NCBI GenBank assembly: GCA_028824415.1
Contig: JAPPDX010000117.1
Location: forward strand, 1-51,657
Length of the DNA: 51,657 nucleotides
Source of the DNA: a bacterium
GTDB lineage: Bacteria; Actinomycetota; Acidimicrobiia; Acidimicrobiales; CATQHL01
Direction: 5' to 3'
The translations under genes were made by a program, and so were the position numbers. Each line of letters starts with the position of its first letter. The stretch's first letter is position 1. Under the pieces are notes generated by a model. That model had not been told where the DNA came from. It did not search any database and saw only the letters and a program-made list of their open reading frames with translations. This document shows, in pieces, positions 23,951 to 31,906 of this stretch.

Positions 23951-25168
23951 CTAGGGCTGGGTTTCGGCGGGGAGGGGGTGGCGGAACAGGGCGGCGGCGT
24001 TGCGGTGGCAGATGTCGGCGATGACGTCCGCTGGCAGGTGGCCGATCATCTCCTCCAGGGCGTCCTGGCAGCCGGGCCAGGTGCTGTCGGCGTGGGGGTA
24101 GTCCACCTCCATCATGACGTGGCTGCGGTTGAGCGCCACGACCGCGTCGATGCTCGAAGGGTCGCTGATGGTGCAGTACCAGACGTTGCGCAGCAGCAAC
24201 TCGTGGGGACCGGTGGCGCCTTCGGGCCAGTCCTGGCGGCCGTGGCCGGAGACCTCGATCTGGTGGCGCATGCGGTCGTACATGGTGGGTACCCAGCCGC
24301 AGCCGCCCTCGGACAGGGCGATGCGGATGTTGGGGAAGCGCAGACCGATGCCCGACCAGACCCACTCTGCGGCCGCCACGTAGGCGTGCATCTGGAACAG
24401 CGTGGCCCGCACGGCCAGGTGCGGGCCGGCCTCGTCCTGGGGCATCCAGTGTCCTGAGGAGCCGGTGTGCAGGCAGATGACCGTCTCGGTCTCCTCGCAC
24501 GCCGCCAGCAGGGGATCCCACCAGCGGTCGTGGATGGACGGCAGGTCCATGTGGGCGGGGTTCTCGGGCAGGGTCACCGCGGTGAAACCCCGCTCGGCGT
24601 TGCGGCGGATCTCGGCGGCGGCGAGGTGCGGGTCACGCAGCCAGGTGATGCCCATGGGGATGATGCGCTCGGGGTAGGAGCCCCACCATTCCTCGTGGAT
24701 CCAGTCGTTGAAGGCCCGGGTCACCGCCAGGCCCAGGTCGGGGTCGGAACACCTGGAGTACACCGATCCGCAGAAGCCGGTTATGACCGACGGGAAGCAG
24801 ACCGACGCCCAGATCCCGCCAAGGTCCATGTCCTTGATGCGCTGGTGGATGTCCCAGGAGCCGCGCCGCATGTCGCTGAACCGCGCCGGCTCGAAGATGA
24901 CGTCGTCGCGGTCGGCCCGCCCCACCTGGGCGTTGAGACCGAGCTGCTCGTAGACCTCGCCGTCGAATACCCACGCCTGCGTGCCGTCTCCCTGCTCGAT
25001 GACCCGCGGCGCCAGATCCTGGTAGCGGCGCGGCAGGCGCCCCTCGAACAGCCACGGCGGCTCCACGAGGTGGTCGTCCACGGAGATGAGCGTGTAGCGG
25101 ACCCGCTGCGCCGGCGGATCCGGCAGCAGCATCGGGCTCGGCGCCTCGTCGAGGTCGACGACGCTCAC
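23951..25168 (-). CDS. Amidohydrolase-2 family metal-dependent hydrolase
   Basis: The 405-residue TIM-barrel protein belongs to the Amidohydro_2 group (ACMSD/decarboxylase-like). SVDDHLVEPPWLFEGRLP near the N terminus stands where HxH or ExH metal ligands are found. CLHTGSSGHW provides a His on a later strand, and MMEVDYPHADSTWPG carries the late Asp. ALSEGGCGWVPTMYDRM is a family segment. Members hydrolyse or decarboxylate aromatic and other carboxylates; no substrate can be chosen. It is transcribed toward the MazF pair and separated from the isocitrate lyase gene by a hairpin. Confidence 0.82.
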   Translation of the reverse strand: MSVVDLDEAPSPMLLPDPPAQRVRYTLISVDDHLVEPPWLFEGRLPRRYQDLAPRVIEQGDGTQAWVFDGEVYEQLGLNAQVGRADRDDVIFEPARFSDMRRGSWDIHQRIKDMDLGGIWASVCFPSVITGFCGSVYSRCSDPDLGLAVTRAFNDWIHEEWWGSYPERIIPMGITWLRDPHLAAAEIRRNAERGFTAVTLPENPAHMDLPSIHDRWWDPLLAACEETETVICLHTGSSGHWMPQDEAGPHLAVRATLFQMHAYVAAAEWVWSGIGLRFPNIRIALSEGGCGWVPTMYDRMRHQIEVSGHGRQDWPEGATGPHELLLRNVWYCTISDPSSIDAVVALNRSHVMMEVDYPHADSTWPGCQDALEEMIGHLPADVIADICHRNAAALFRHPLPAETQP

Positions 25169-25310
25169 CGTTCGGTGCCTCGCGGCGACCCGAGAGCGGC
25201 CACCGTCGCGTGCTCGAAGTTCATGCGCGGCACTCTAACGGCCCCAGGTGGGCCGGCCGAATGAGCATCGCAGCGCGTCATGGCCGGGGGCCGGACCGCC
25301 GCACCACGGG

Positions 25311-25332
25311 TTCCGGCCTCCGCCGGAACGAC
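25311..25332. repeat. Single-arm copy of the 20820 repeat; possible terminator of the isocitrate lyase gene
   Basis: TTCCGGC-CTCC-GCCGGAA followed by CGAC matches one arm of the double-hairpin repeat at 20820-20895. It sits 31 bp 3' of the isocitrate lyase stop, where it could end transcription. Confidence 0.5.
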
Positions 25333-25362
25333 GAGTGATGGTGCCGCGGAGCGGCCGGGAAC

Positions 25363-27732
25363 TCAGGGTCGGGCGATGAACTCCTCCAGCGCTTCGCGCT
25401 TCGCGGTCAGCGTGGCCACCACGTCGGCGTCGACGTCGGCCACGATGATCTCGCCCACCTCATCGGCCACCGAGGCGAACAAGCCCTGGCGGCGCATGCT
25501 GGCCGTCTGGTTGCGGTTGTCGTCGGTGGGTGTGAGGTAGTGCACCGAGGTGACCTCGTAGCGGAGCATCAGAAACAGGTGCACCAGGGTCATGAGCCGC
25601 TTGCGTCGCATCGCCGGCTCCAGCGTGTTCTGGTCGCGCACCGAAAGGATCGGCCTGTCTCGGCGGTCGCGCAGCACCGCGAAGACGATGTTGGCGAGCG
25701 GCCGGCCCGCGCCGTTGCCGTTGCCGGGCTGCCCGCCCCCGCTGGCGACGGTCAGCTCCAGGATCTCCGAGCCGGCCTTCCAGGGCCGTAGCCGCACCCG
25801 CGGCCGCACCCGCAGCCCGTGATGGCCGGCCCACTGCTCCAGCCACTCCTCCAATGTCCCGGTGGGAACCTCGGTCTGCGCCAGGTGCTGAAACTGCGTC
25901 GAGCCCTTGCCCATGGCCCGGGTGGTGGCGGTGCGCCCCGAGCAGGCCATGAGCGCGGCGTCGGCCCGAGGACCGCCGACCAGCGTCTGCGGGGTGCGGT
26001 AGGGCGAGTCCACCAGGCGCAGGCGACGCTGCAACTTGGCGAGCGCCAGCATGCCCTCCTCGTTCAGGGAGGCGGCGAACTCCTCGCCGGCCATGCCGTC
26101 GATCTGGTGACCGCCGTAGGTGATGAAGTTGAACACGTAACCCAGCTCGCCGAGCCTCCTCGGGAACTCCCGCATTTCGGTGTCGCTCATGCCGGTGGTG
26201 TCCCAGTTGAACGACGGCGACAGGTTGTAGGCCAGCATCTTGTCGGGATAGGCGGCGTGAACGGCCTCGGCGAACTCCCGGGCGTCGCCCAGGTGGGCCG
26301 TCTTGGTCTCCATCCACAGCACGTCGGCGAACGGCGCGACGGCCAGTGACTTGGCGATGGCATAGGAGATGCCGCCCTGCACCTGGAAATAGCCCTCGGG
26401 GGTGCGGGCCCCCTCGGCGTCCCAGTAGACGTCGATGCCGAGTTCGGCGGCCCGCTCCCGGGCGCATTCCAGGCTGCTGTTGCGGGCGAAGTGCAGCCAC
26501 TCACCGACTCCGATGCCCACGTCGACGCCTTCGGCGGACCGGGAGGCGATGTGCTCGGCCACGGCGTCGGCGTAGGTGCAGAGCCCCGCGGCGGCCTGCC
26601 AGGCCTCCACGAAGGCGTCAGTGACCTCCTCGGCAACGCGCCCGGGTGCGGTCGGGTTTGCCGCCAGCGCCGCGGCGATGGCGGCGGCCACGCCGCTGGC
26701 CTCCAGCCAGGCGTCGGCCTGGGTGTACTTCGCCTCCGGCAGGGCGTACAGCAGATGACCGTTGGCGCCCTCGATGCCGGCCTCGGTGAGGCGCCGCAGC
26801 ACCGCCAGGTAGGCCGCCTTGTAGGGCGGCAGGTTGCGTCGAGTGACACCCAGCACGAAGGGCTGGTCACGCTCATCGGCGCCGCTGTCCAGCAGGGTGG
26901 CGGACTCGGCGTCGGTGCGCGCCACGATGATGCCCTCAACCCCCATCACGTCGAGCTGGAATCGGGCCGCGTTCAGACGCTTGATCTGCTCGTCGCATCC
27001 CACGAGCACCTTGCCGCCCTGGTGACCGCACTTCTTCTGGCCCGGGCGCTGGTCTTCGATGTGGTAGCCGGGCACGCCGACCTCCACGAAACGCCGGATG
27101 AGGTTGCGGACGTGCGGATCGCCCCCGTGGCCGGTGTCGGCGTCGGCGATGATGAACGGCGAGTAGTCCACCTCGGGTGTCTCGGCCCTCTCTGTTGCGC
27201 TCATCCGCGACCTGGCGAAGCTCTGATTCCGGTCGGCGGCCAGCAGGGCGCGCACGATCCCGGCAGCCTCGTCGGGAACCGAGCTGAGGGGGTACCCGGC
27301 AAGGTCGGGACCGGGGTCCTCGTGCAACGAACCCTTGGCCGACGTGGCCCAGCCGCCCAGGTAGATGCCCTCGATGCCGGCCCGCTTCATGGCGACGGCC
27401 TGACCGGGCGAGTAGGGCCCGAAGGTGGTGATGCTGCGGCGCTCGGAGAAGAGTCGCCGTAGCAGGGCACCGAACCGCTCGGCGGCCACGCGTGCAACGG
27501 TGTGATCCTGGCCGATGGCGCCCCGCTGCTGGACCACCTGGCGCGCCGAATACAGGCGCCGCAGCCCGGCGAAACGGGGCGACACCATCCAGTTGCGGGT
27601 GGCCTCCACCTCGGCGTCGAACTGCTGCTGCGCGCGATCCGGGGCGTCCGGGTCGGCGACTCCCGGATCCTGCTGGATGACGTTCTCCTCCGGGGCGGGC
27701 CCCCCGATCGTCTCTGGCGACAGGACACTCAC
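25363..27732 (-). CDS. aceA: Isocitrate lyase, long AceA2-type
   Basis: The protein has 789 residues, far longer than the approximately 430 of the common enzyme and close to mycobacterial AceA2. The catalytic loop [12 protein letters not shown] has Cys235. Other motifs are [49 protein letters not shown] and [12 protein letters not shown]. It splits isocitrate to glyoxylate and succinate. GTG 27732 is preferred because AGGAGGTG lies 8 nt upstream. Extra sequence lies between about 330 and 430 and at the C terminus (from about 640). It diverges from malate synthase, the next step of the shunt. Confidence 0.93.
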   Translation of the reverse strand: MSVLSPETIGGPAPEENVIQQDPGVADPDAPDRAQQQFDAEVEATRNWMVSPRFAGLRRLYSARQVVQQRGAIGQDHTVARVAAERFGALLRRLFSERRSITTFGPYSPGQAVAMKRAGIEGIYLGGWATSAKGSLHEDPGPDLAGYPLSSVPDEAAGIVRALLAADRNQSFARSRMSATERAETPEVDYSPFIIADADTGHGGDPHVRNLIRRFVEVGVPGYHIEDQRPGQKKCGHQGGKVLVGCDEQIKRLNAARFQLDVMGVEGIIVARTDAESATLLDSGADERDQPFVLGVTRRNLPPYKAAYLAVLRRLTEAGIEGANGHLLYALPEAKYTQADAWLEASGVAAAIAAALAANPTAPGRVAEEVTDAFVEAWQAAAGLCTYADAVAEHIASRSAEGVDVGIGVGEWLHFARNSSLECARERAAELGIDVYWDAEGARTPEGYFQVQGGISYAIAKSLAVAPFADVLWMETKTAHLGDAREFAEAVHAAYPDKMLAYNLSPSFNWDTTGMSDTEMREFPRRLGELGYVFNFITYGGHQIDGMAGEEFAASLNEEGMLALAKLQRRLRLVDSPYRTPQTLVGGPRADAALMACSGRTATTRAMGKGSTQFQHLAQTEVPTGTLEEWLEQWAGHHGLRVRPRVRLRPWKAGSEILELTVASGGGQPGNGNGAGRPLANIVFAVLRDRRDRPILSVRDQNTLEPAMRRKRLMTLVHLFLMLRYEVTSVHYLTPTDDNRNQTASMRRQGLFASVADEVGEIIVADVDADVVATLTAKREALEEFIARP

Positions 27733-28015
27733 TGGTCGGCACCTCCTCATCCGGTCTCCGCGATCGTGGCTTCGCGGGACAGCGACTTCGTGACCCCGCA
27801 CCTTATGAGACAAGTTTCATGATTTCTGTCAAAATGCAGCATAAGATAGACTCTAAGGAGAATAACTTTCTCTATTCTTTCGATTTCTGCGAAGACAGCT
27901 CTCCATGCGGGGTTCGTTTCGCCCACCTCACTGCTCCGGGTGCAGTGGGCTCTCGCGGACCCCGGTGGAGGCACCGGCCCGCTGAACCGGCTGAAGTGCC
28001 CCCTAACGTGAGGGC
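27733..28015. promoter_or_regulatory. AT-rich divergent promoter region of the glyoxylate shunt
   Basis: This 283-bp gap separates divergent aceA and glcB. Its centre (about 27800-27890) is sharply richer in A/T than the surroundings. It contains the near-palindrome ATGAGACAAGTTTCAT (27805-27820, one mismatch pair) and the inverted arms AGAATA/TATTCT (27859-27878) with nested GAGAA/TTCTC. These are likely operators for a shared regulator. No gene is supported inside. Confidence 0.55.
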
Positions 28016-30202
28016 ATGACAGCAAACCGACACGTCACCATCGGCCGCCTGCAGGTGGCGGCCGAGCTCGATGACTTCGTCCGTGCGGAGTTGGCACCCG
28101 GCACCGGCGTCGAGCCCGACCGGTTCTGGACCGGCCTGGAGACCCTGCTGGCCGACCTGGAGCCGCAGGCCCGGGCCCTGCTGGCGGCCCGGGACGACCT
28201 GCAGGCGCAGATCGACCAGTGGCACACCGAGCGGCGCGGCCAGCCCCACGACGCCGGCGAGTACGAGGCCTTCCTGCGGTCGATCGGCTACCTGGCACCC
28301 GAACCGGAGGCCGTACGAGTGGCGACGGCGAACGTCGACCCCGAGGTCGCCCAAGTGGCGGGGCCCCAACTCGTCGTGCCGGTGGACAACGCCCGGTACG
28401 CCCTGAACGCCGCCAACGCCCGCTGGGGCAGCCTGTATGACGCCCTGTACGGCACCGATGTGATCCCCGAAGACGGCGGCGCCGGCCGCGACGGGCCGTA
28501 CAACCCGGTCCGGGGTGATCGCGTGATCGCCCATGCCCGCGGTTTGCTCGATCGCCATGCCCCGCTGACAGCCGGTTCGCACAGCCAGGCCGTGGCGTAT
28601 CGGGTGGCCGCCGGCTCCCTGGCGGTCGACCTGGCCGGTGGGAGCAGTTCCGGCCTGGCGGCAGGCGTCGAGCTGGCCGGCTACACCGGCAACCCCGACG
28701 ACCCCGACTCAGTGCTGCTGCGCCGGAACGGCCTGGGCATCGAGATCCTCATCGACCGCGACCACCCCGTCGGCGCAATCGATCGGGCGGGCGTGGCCGA
28801 CATCCACCTCGAGGCGGCACTCACCACGATCATGGACCTCGAGGACTCCGTGGCGACTGTCGATGCCGCCGACAAGGTGCCCGCGTACGGCAACTGGCTG
28901 GGACTCATGCGGGGCGACCTGGCGACCACGTTCGCCAAGGGTGGCCGGGAAATGACCCGCCGGCTGCGAGCCGACTCCGCTTACCTCGACGCCGACGGCA
29001 ACCCCATGACGCTGTCGCGCCGCAGCGTGATGCTGGTGCGGAACATCGGACCGCACATCGAGACCGACATCGTGCGCCTCGACGGCGCCCCGATCGTCGA
29101 GACCCTGCTGGACGCCGCGATCACCGCCTGGTGCGCCATGCACGACCTGGCGGGCAACGGCCCACACCGCAACAGCGCCGCCGGCTCCATCTACATCGTC
29201 AAGCCGAAGATGCACGGACCCAGCGAAGTGGCCCTGGCCAGCGAGCTGTTCGGCCGCGTCGAGGACATCCTCGGCCTGGCGCGCAACACCGTGAAGATGG
29301 GGATCATGGACGAGGAGCGGCGCACGTCGCTGAACCTGGCGGCCTGCATCGCCGCCGCCTCCGAGCGGGTCATGTTCATCAACACCGGCTTCCTGGACCG
29401 CACCGGCGACGACATCCACACCGCCATGGAGGCGGGGCCGATGATCCCCAAGGCGGAGATCAAGACCGCCACCTGGCTGACCACCTACGAGGACGTCAAC
29501 GTGGACGTGGGCCTGGCCGCCGGTCTCATCGGCCACGGCCAGATCGGCAAGGGCATGTGGACCCGGCCCGACGACATGGCGGCCATGCTGGCCGAGAAGA
29601 CCGGCCATCCGCTCTCAGGGGCCTCCACGGCCTGGGTGCCGTCGCCGGTGGCGGCGACCCTGCACGCCCTCCACTACCTGGAGGTCGATGTGGCCGCCCG
29701 CCAGCGCACCCTCGCTGAGCGCACCCCTGCCCGGGCGCTGGACATGCTGCAGTTCGCCACGCTTCCGCCCGGGCGGGAGTTGACGCCCGCGGAGCTGGCA
29801 AGCGAGTTGGAGAACAACGCGCAGGGCATCCTGGGCTACGTCAGCCGCTGGGTGAGCCAGGGGGTGGGCTGCTCGAAGGTGCCCGACATCAACGACGTGG
29901 CGCTCATGGAGGACCGGGCGACGCTGCGGATCTCCTCCCAGCACATCGCCAACTGGCTACATCACGGCCTGCTGAGCGCCGAGCAGGTGCACGCCACCAT
30001 GGAGCGCATGGCGGCGGTGGTGGACGCTCAGAACGCCGGCGATCCGGACTACCACCCGATGTGCGCTGACCTGGCTGCCAGCATCCCCTACCAGGCCGCC
30101 GTGGCACTGGTGATGGAGGGCCTCAGCCAACCCAACGGCTACACCGAGTACATCCTCATCGAGCAGCGCCGCCGCATGAAGGCCGCCCTGGCCGCCGGCT
30201 GA
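28016..30202 (+). CDS. glcB: Malate synthase G
   Basis: The 728-residue single-domain-type G enzyme has the expected length and the motifs ARYALNAANARWGSLYDALYGTD, TTIMDLEDSVATVDAADK, KGGREMTRRLRADS, GIMDEERRTSLNLAACI and LIGHGQIGKGMWTRPDDM. It condenses glyoxylate with acetyl-CoA to give malate. ATG 28016 fits the N-terminal alignment. It diverges from isocitrate lyase and is followed 19 nt later by the convergent VapC gene. Confidence 0.96.
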   Translation: MTANRHVTIGRLQVAAELDDFVRAELAPGTGVEPDRFWTGLETLLADLEPQARALLAARDDLQAQIDQWHTERRGQPHDAGEYEAFLRSIGYLAPEPEAVRVATANVDPEVAQVAGPQLVVPVDNARYALNAANARWGSLYDALYGTDVIPEDGGAGRDGPYNPVRGDRVIAHARGLLDRHAPLTAGSHSQAVAYRVAAGSLAVDLAGGSSSGLAAGVELAGYTGNPDDPDSVLLRRNGLGIEILIDRDHPVGAIDRAGVADIHLEAALTTIMDLEDSVATVDAADKVPAYGNWLGLMRGDLATTFAKGGREMTRRLRADSAYLDADGNPMTLSRRSVMLVRNIGPHIETDIVRLDGAPIVETLLDAAITAWCAMHDLAGNGPHRNSAAGSIYIVKPKMHGPSEVALASELFGRVEDILGLARNTVKMGIMDEERRTSLNLAACIAAASERVMFINTGFLDRTGDDIHTAMEAGPMIPKAEIKTATWLTTYEDVNVDVGLAAGLIGHGQIGKGMWTRPDDMAAMLAEKTGHPLSGASTAWVPSPVAATLHALHYLEVDVAARQRTLAERTPARALDMLQFATLPPGRELTPAELASELENNAQGILGYVSRWVSQGVGCSKVPDINDVALMEDRATLRISSQHIANWLHHGLLSAEQVHATMERMAAVVDAQNAGDPDYHPMCADLAASIPYQAAVALVMEGLSQPNGYTEYILIEQRRRMKAALAAG

Positions 30203-30221
30203 GGTGCTGCAGCGGCTCCGA

Positions 30222-30614
30222 TCACTCGACCGCGGGCCAGTCCTCCACCGCCAATTCCTCCATCGGGAAATCCGCTGTGTTGGCGGTGGCCAGACTCGCA
30301 TTGACGCCGACAGCGGCCGACGCGATCAGGCAGTCGGCCTGGTGCAGCGTGACGCCTAGCCGGGCGAACTCCCGCCGCCATTCGGCTGCCCGAATTCCCT
30401 CTGCCACACCCAACGGTGCAAGCCGCAGGCCCCGGAACAGCCGGCGCGCCGCTGGCTCCTCGCCGGGGCGCAGGCCTCGCCAGATCTCCTCCACGGAAAC
30501 GACACACACCCAGGGCTCAATCCCAGCCCGGCGGAGCCCCGCAAGGCGCGCCGAGGCAGGCCGGCCGCGTAACGCGTCGATAAGAACAGTCGAGTCAAGT
30601 ACGAGCCGCGCCAT
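30222..30614 (-). CDS. vapC: VapC-type PIN-domain ribonuclease toxin
   Basis: The 130-residue PIN protein begins MARLVLDSTVLIDALRG. The acidic site is visible: Asp7, Glu43 (VSVEEIWRG), Asp94 (HQADCLIAS) and Asp115 (TANTADF). VapC toxins cleave tRNA or rRNA using Mg2+. The gene follows its antitoxin by 14 nt. It ends 19 nt from the convergent malate synthase stop. Confidence 0.92.
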   Translation of the reverse strand: MARLVLDSTVLIDALRGRPASARLAGLRRAGIEPWVCVVSVEEIWRGLRPGEEPAARRLFRGLRLAPLGVAEGIRAAEWRREFARLGVTLHQADCLIASAAVGVNASLATANTADFPMEELAVEDWPAVE

Positions 30615-30628
30615 GTCCGCCGGCTCAG

Positions 30629-30868
30629 TCAGCCGGATCGACGGGCGTCACCCCGCCGCTGCTCTCGCACCCACGCCGCCGGATCGTCGTCCCATTCGTG
30701 CCCCGTGTCGGGCAAAGCGCCGAGTGCCGAGGTGATCTCCTCCCAGCGCTTGTCGTCCTCGATCTCGCGGCGAATCAGCTCGGCAATGAAGGCACTCCTC
30801 CGCCGCGGACCTACCCGCCGGTCGACTTCAGCAACCAGTTCGTCATCCAACGCTATGTGCAGACGCAT
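30629..30868 (-). CDS. vapB: VapB-type ribbon-helix-helix antitoxin
   Basis: The 79-residue protein MRLHIALDDELVAEVDRRVGPRRRSAFIAELIRREIEDD is a ribbon-helix-helix DNA-binding unit, followed by an acidic, Trp-containing tail (GHEWDDDPAAWVREQR) that typically neutralises the toxin. The ATG itself overlaps a perfect palindrome, so binding by VapB would block its own expression. Confidence 0.9.
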   Translation of the reverse strand: MRLHIALDDELVAEVDRRVGPRRRSAFIAELIRREIEDDKRWEEITSALGALPDTGHEWDDDPAAWVREQRRGDARRSG

Positions 30869-30885
30869 GTGCTAACTATAGCACA
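30868..30885 (-). promoter_or_regulatory. vapBC operator and leaderless promoter
   Basis: TGTGCTAACTATAGCACA has perfect 7-bp arms with a 4-bp spacer and begins on the last base of the vapB ATG. On the minus strand TATAGT forms a -10 box just 6 nt before the ATG, so the transcript is predicted to begin at or next to the start codon. Confidence 0.7.
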
Positions 30886-30977
30886 CGAGCGCCTCGGAAG
30901 CCCGAGAAGCCAGCAGGGAACTCGCGTCAAGGACCACCCTCCCGCCAACGTGTAACCAACGTCAGGGCCGGGTACAG

Positions 30978-31862
30978 CTAGATCTCTTCGAAAAAGTCCG
31001 CAACCACCGCCGACTCCTCGATGGTGCGGGTCTTCACTCCAAGCTCGTACATTTTGAGCAGCTCGCAGAGTTCCTCACCGTCTACGAGGTCAATCGGTGT
31101 GGCGCCGTCTCGATTCGCCTCCTCTCGGGCGCTGCTGGTGAATGTCCCCGTCGTCACCAGGAGACCCTTGTCACCACGGCCGGCGAGGGCGCCCCGGAAG
31201 TCCCGGACCTCTTTCGCTGGCACCGCCCCCTGGTACCGCTTGCACTGGAAATACGTCGGGAAAGAGACCAGCGATACCCGGTAGACCCCAACGCCATCAA
31301 TGCCACCGTCGCCAGAGCGCCCCAAGACCTTGACGTTCCGAAAGCCGGCTTCGCGAAGCAGCCGTTGCGTCAGACGCTCAAACGCGGCCGGATCCATCTT
31401 CTTCAACAAGTCGAGGAGTTCGTCCTGCCAGACGCGGTCAGAGTCGACGGGCTCTTCAATATGAGTTACCTCCGCCTCGACCTCCTCTTGGCCTCTTGCC
31501 GGCACCGGGACCCGACCGCTACCAGTTCTACGTGACTTCAGGTGGTCTAGGTAGGTCTGGTACGCCGCGATCGCTTGTTGTTCCTTGCAGGTCCGGCCAT
31601 TCTCAGTCAACGACCAGACCCCGTGGGACGAGTTCTCAATCAGGCCAGAGTGCTTCAGAGCGGTGCGGGCCCACGCGAGCCGGCTATCGAGATCTGACTG
31701 CAAGAAACCACGAGGAGAGTTCGACTGTTGATCGTCTGGCAGGCCCGCGAGGGTCGCCACCTTCTCGGCGATCTCGGCGATTCGCCCAGATGCGTCGAGG
31801 CTCCGCAACGCCTCGATTGTGAGCCACATCGAATCTCTCTGGCTCGGCAATGGAACTTGCAT
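30978..31862 (-). CDS. Mrr-type restriction endonuclease
   Basis: The 294-residue protein has a winged-helix Mrr N-terminal domain (about 10-100: MWLTIEALRSLDASGRIAEI, GVWSLTENGR). A PD-(D/E)XK nuclease domain follows (about 145-275) with FERLTQRLLREAGF (Glu162), GRSGDGGIDGVG (Asp189) and FQCKRYQG (Gln206, Lys208). Such enzymes cut modified foreign DNA (type IV restriction). No methyltransferase is near, which fits type IV. It sits beside vapBC and the AddAB genes, in a defence-like neighbourhood. Confidence 0.88.
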   Translation of the reverse strand: MQVPLPSQRDSMWLTIEALRSLDASGRIAEIAEKVATLAGLPDDQQSNSPRGFLQSDLDSRLAWARTALKHSGLIENSSHGVWSLTENGRTCKEQQAIAAYQTYLDHLKSRRTGSGRVPVPARGQEEVEAEVTHIEEPVDSDRVWQDELLDLLKKMDPAAFERLTQRLLREAGFRNVKVLGRSGDGGIDGVGVYRVSLVSFPTYFQCKRYQGAVPAKEVRDFRGALAGRGDKGLLVTTGTFTSSAREEANRDGATPIDLVDGEELCELLKMYELGVKTRTIEESAVVADFFEEI

Positions 31863-31906
31863 GACGTCCTAACGCATTAGCCGTGTTGCAGGGACAGGTC
31901 GAGAGA

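Noticed and set aside
27747..28025. 92-residue minus-strand frame in the aceA-glcB gap
   Set aside because: It overlaps the AT-rich promoter region and lacks a recognisable motif or good ribosome-binding site.
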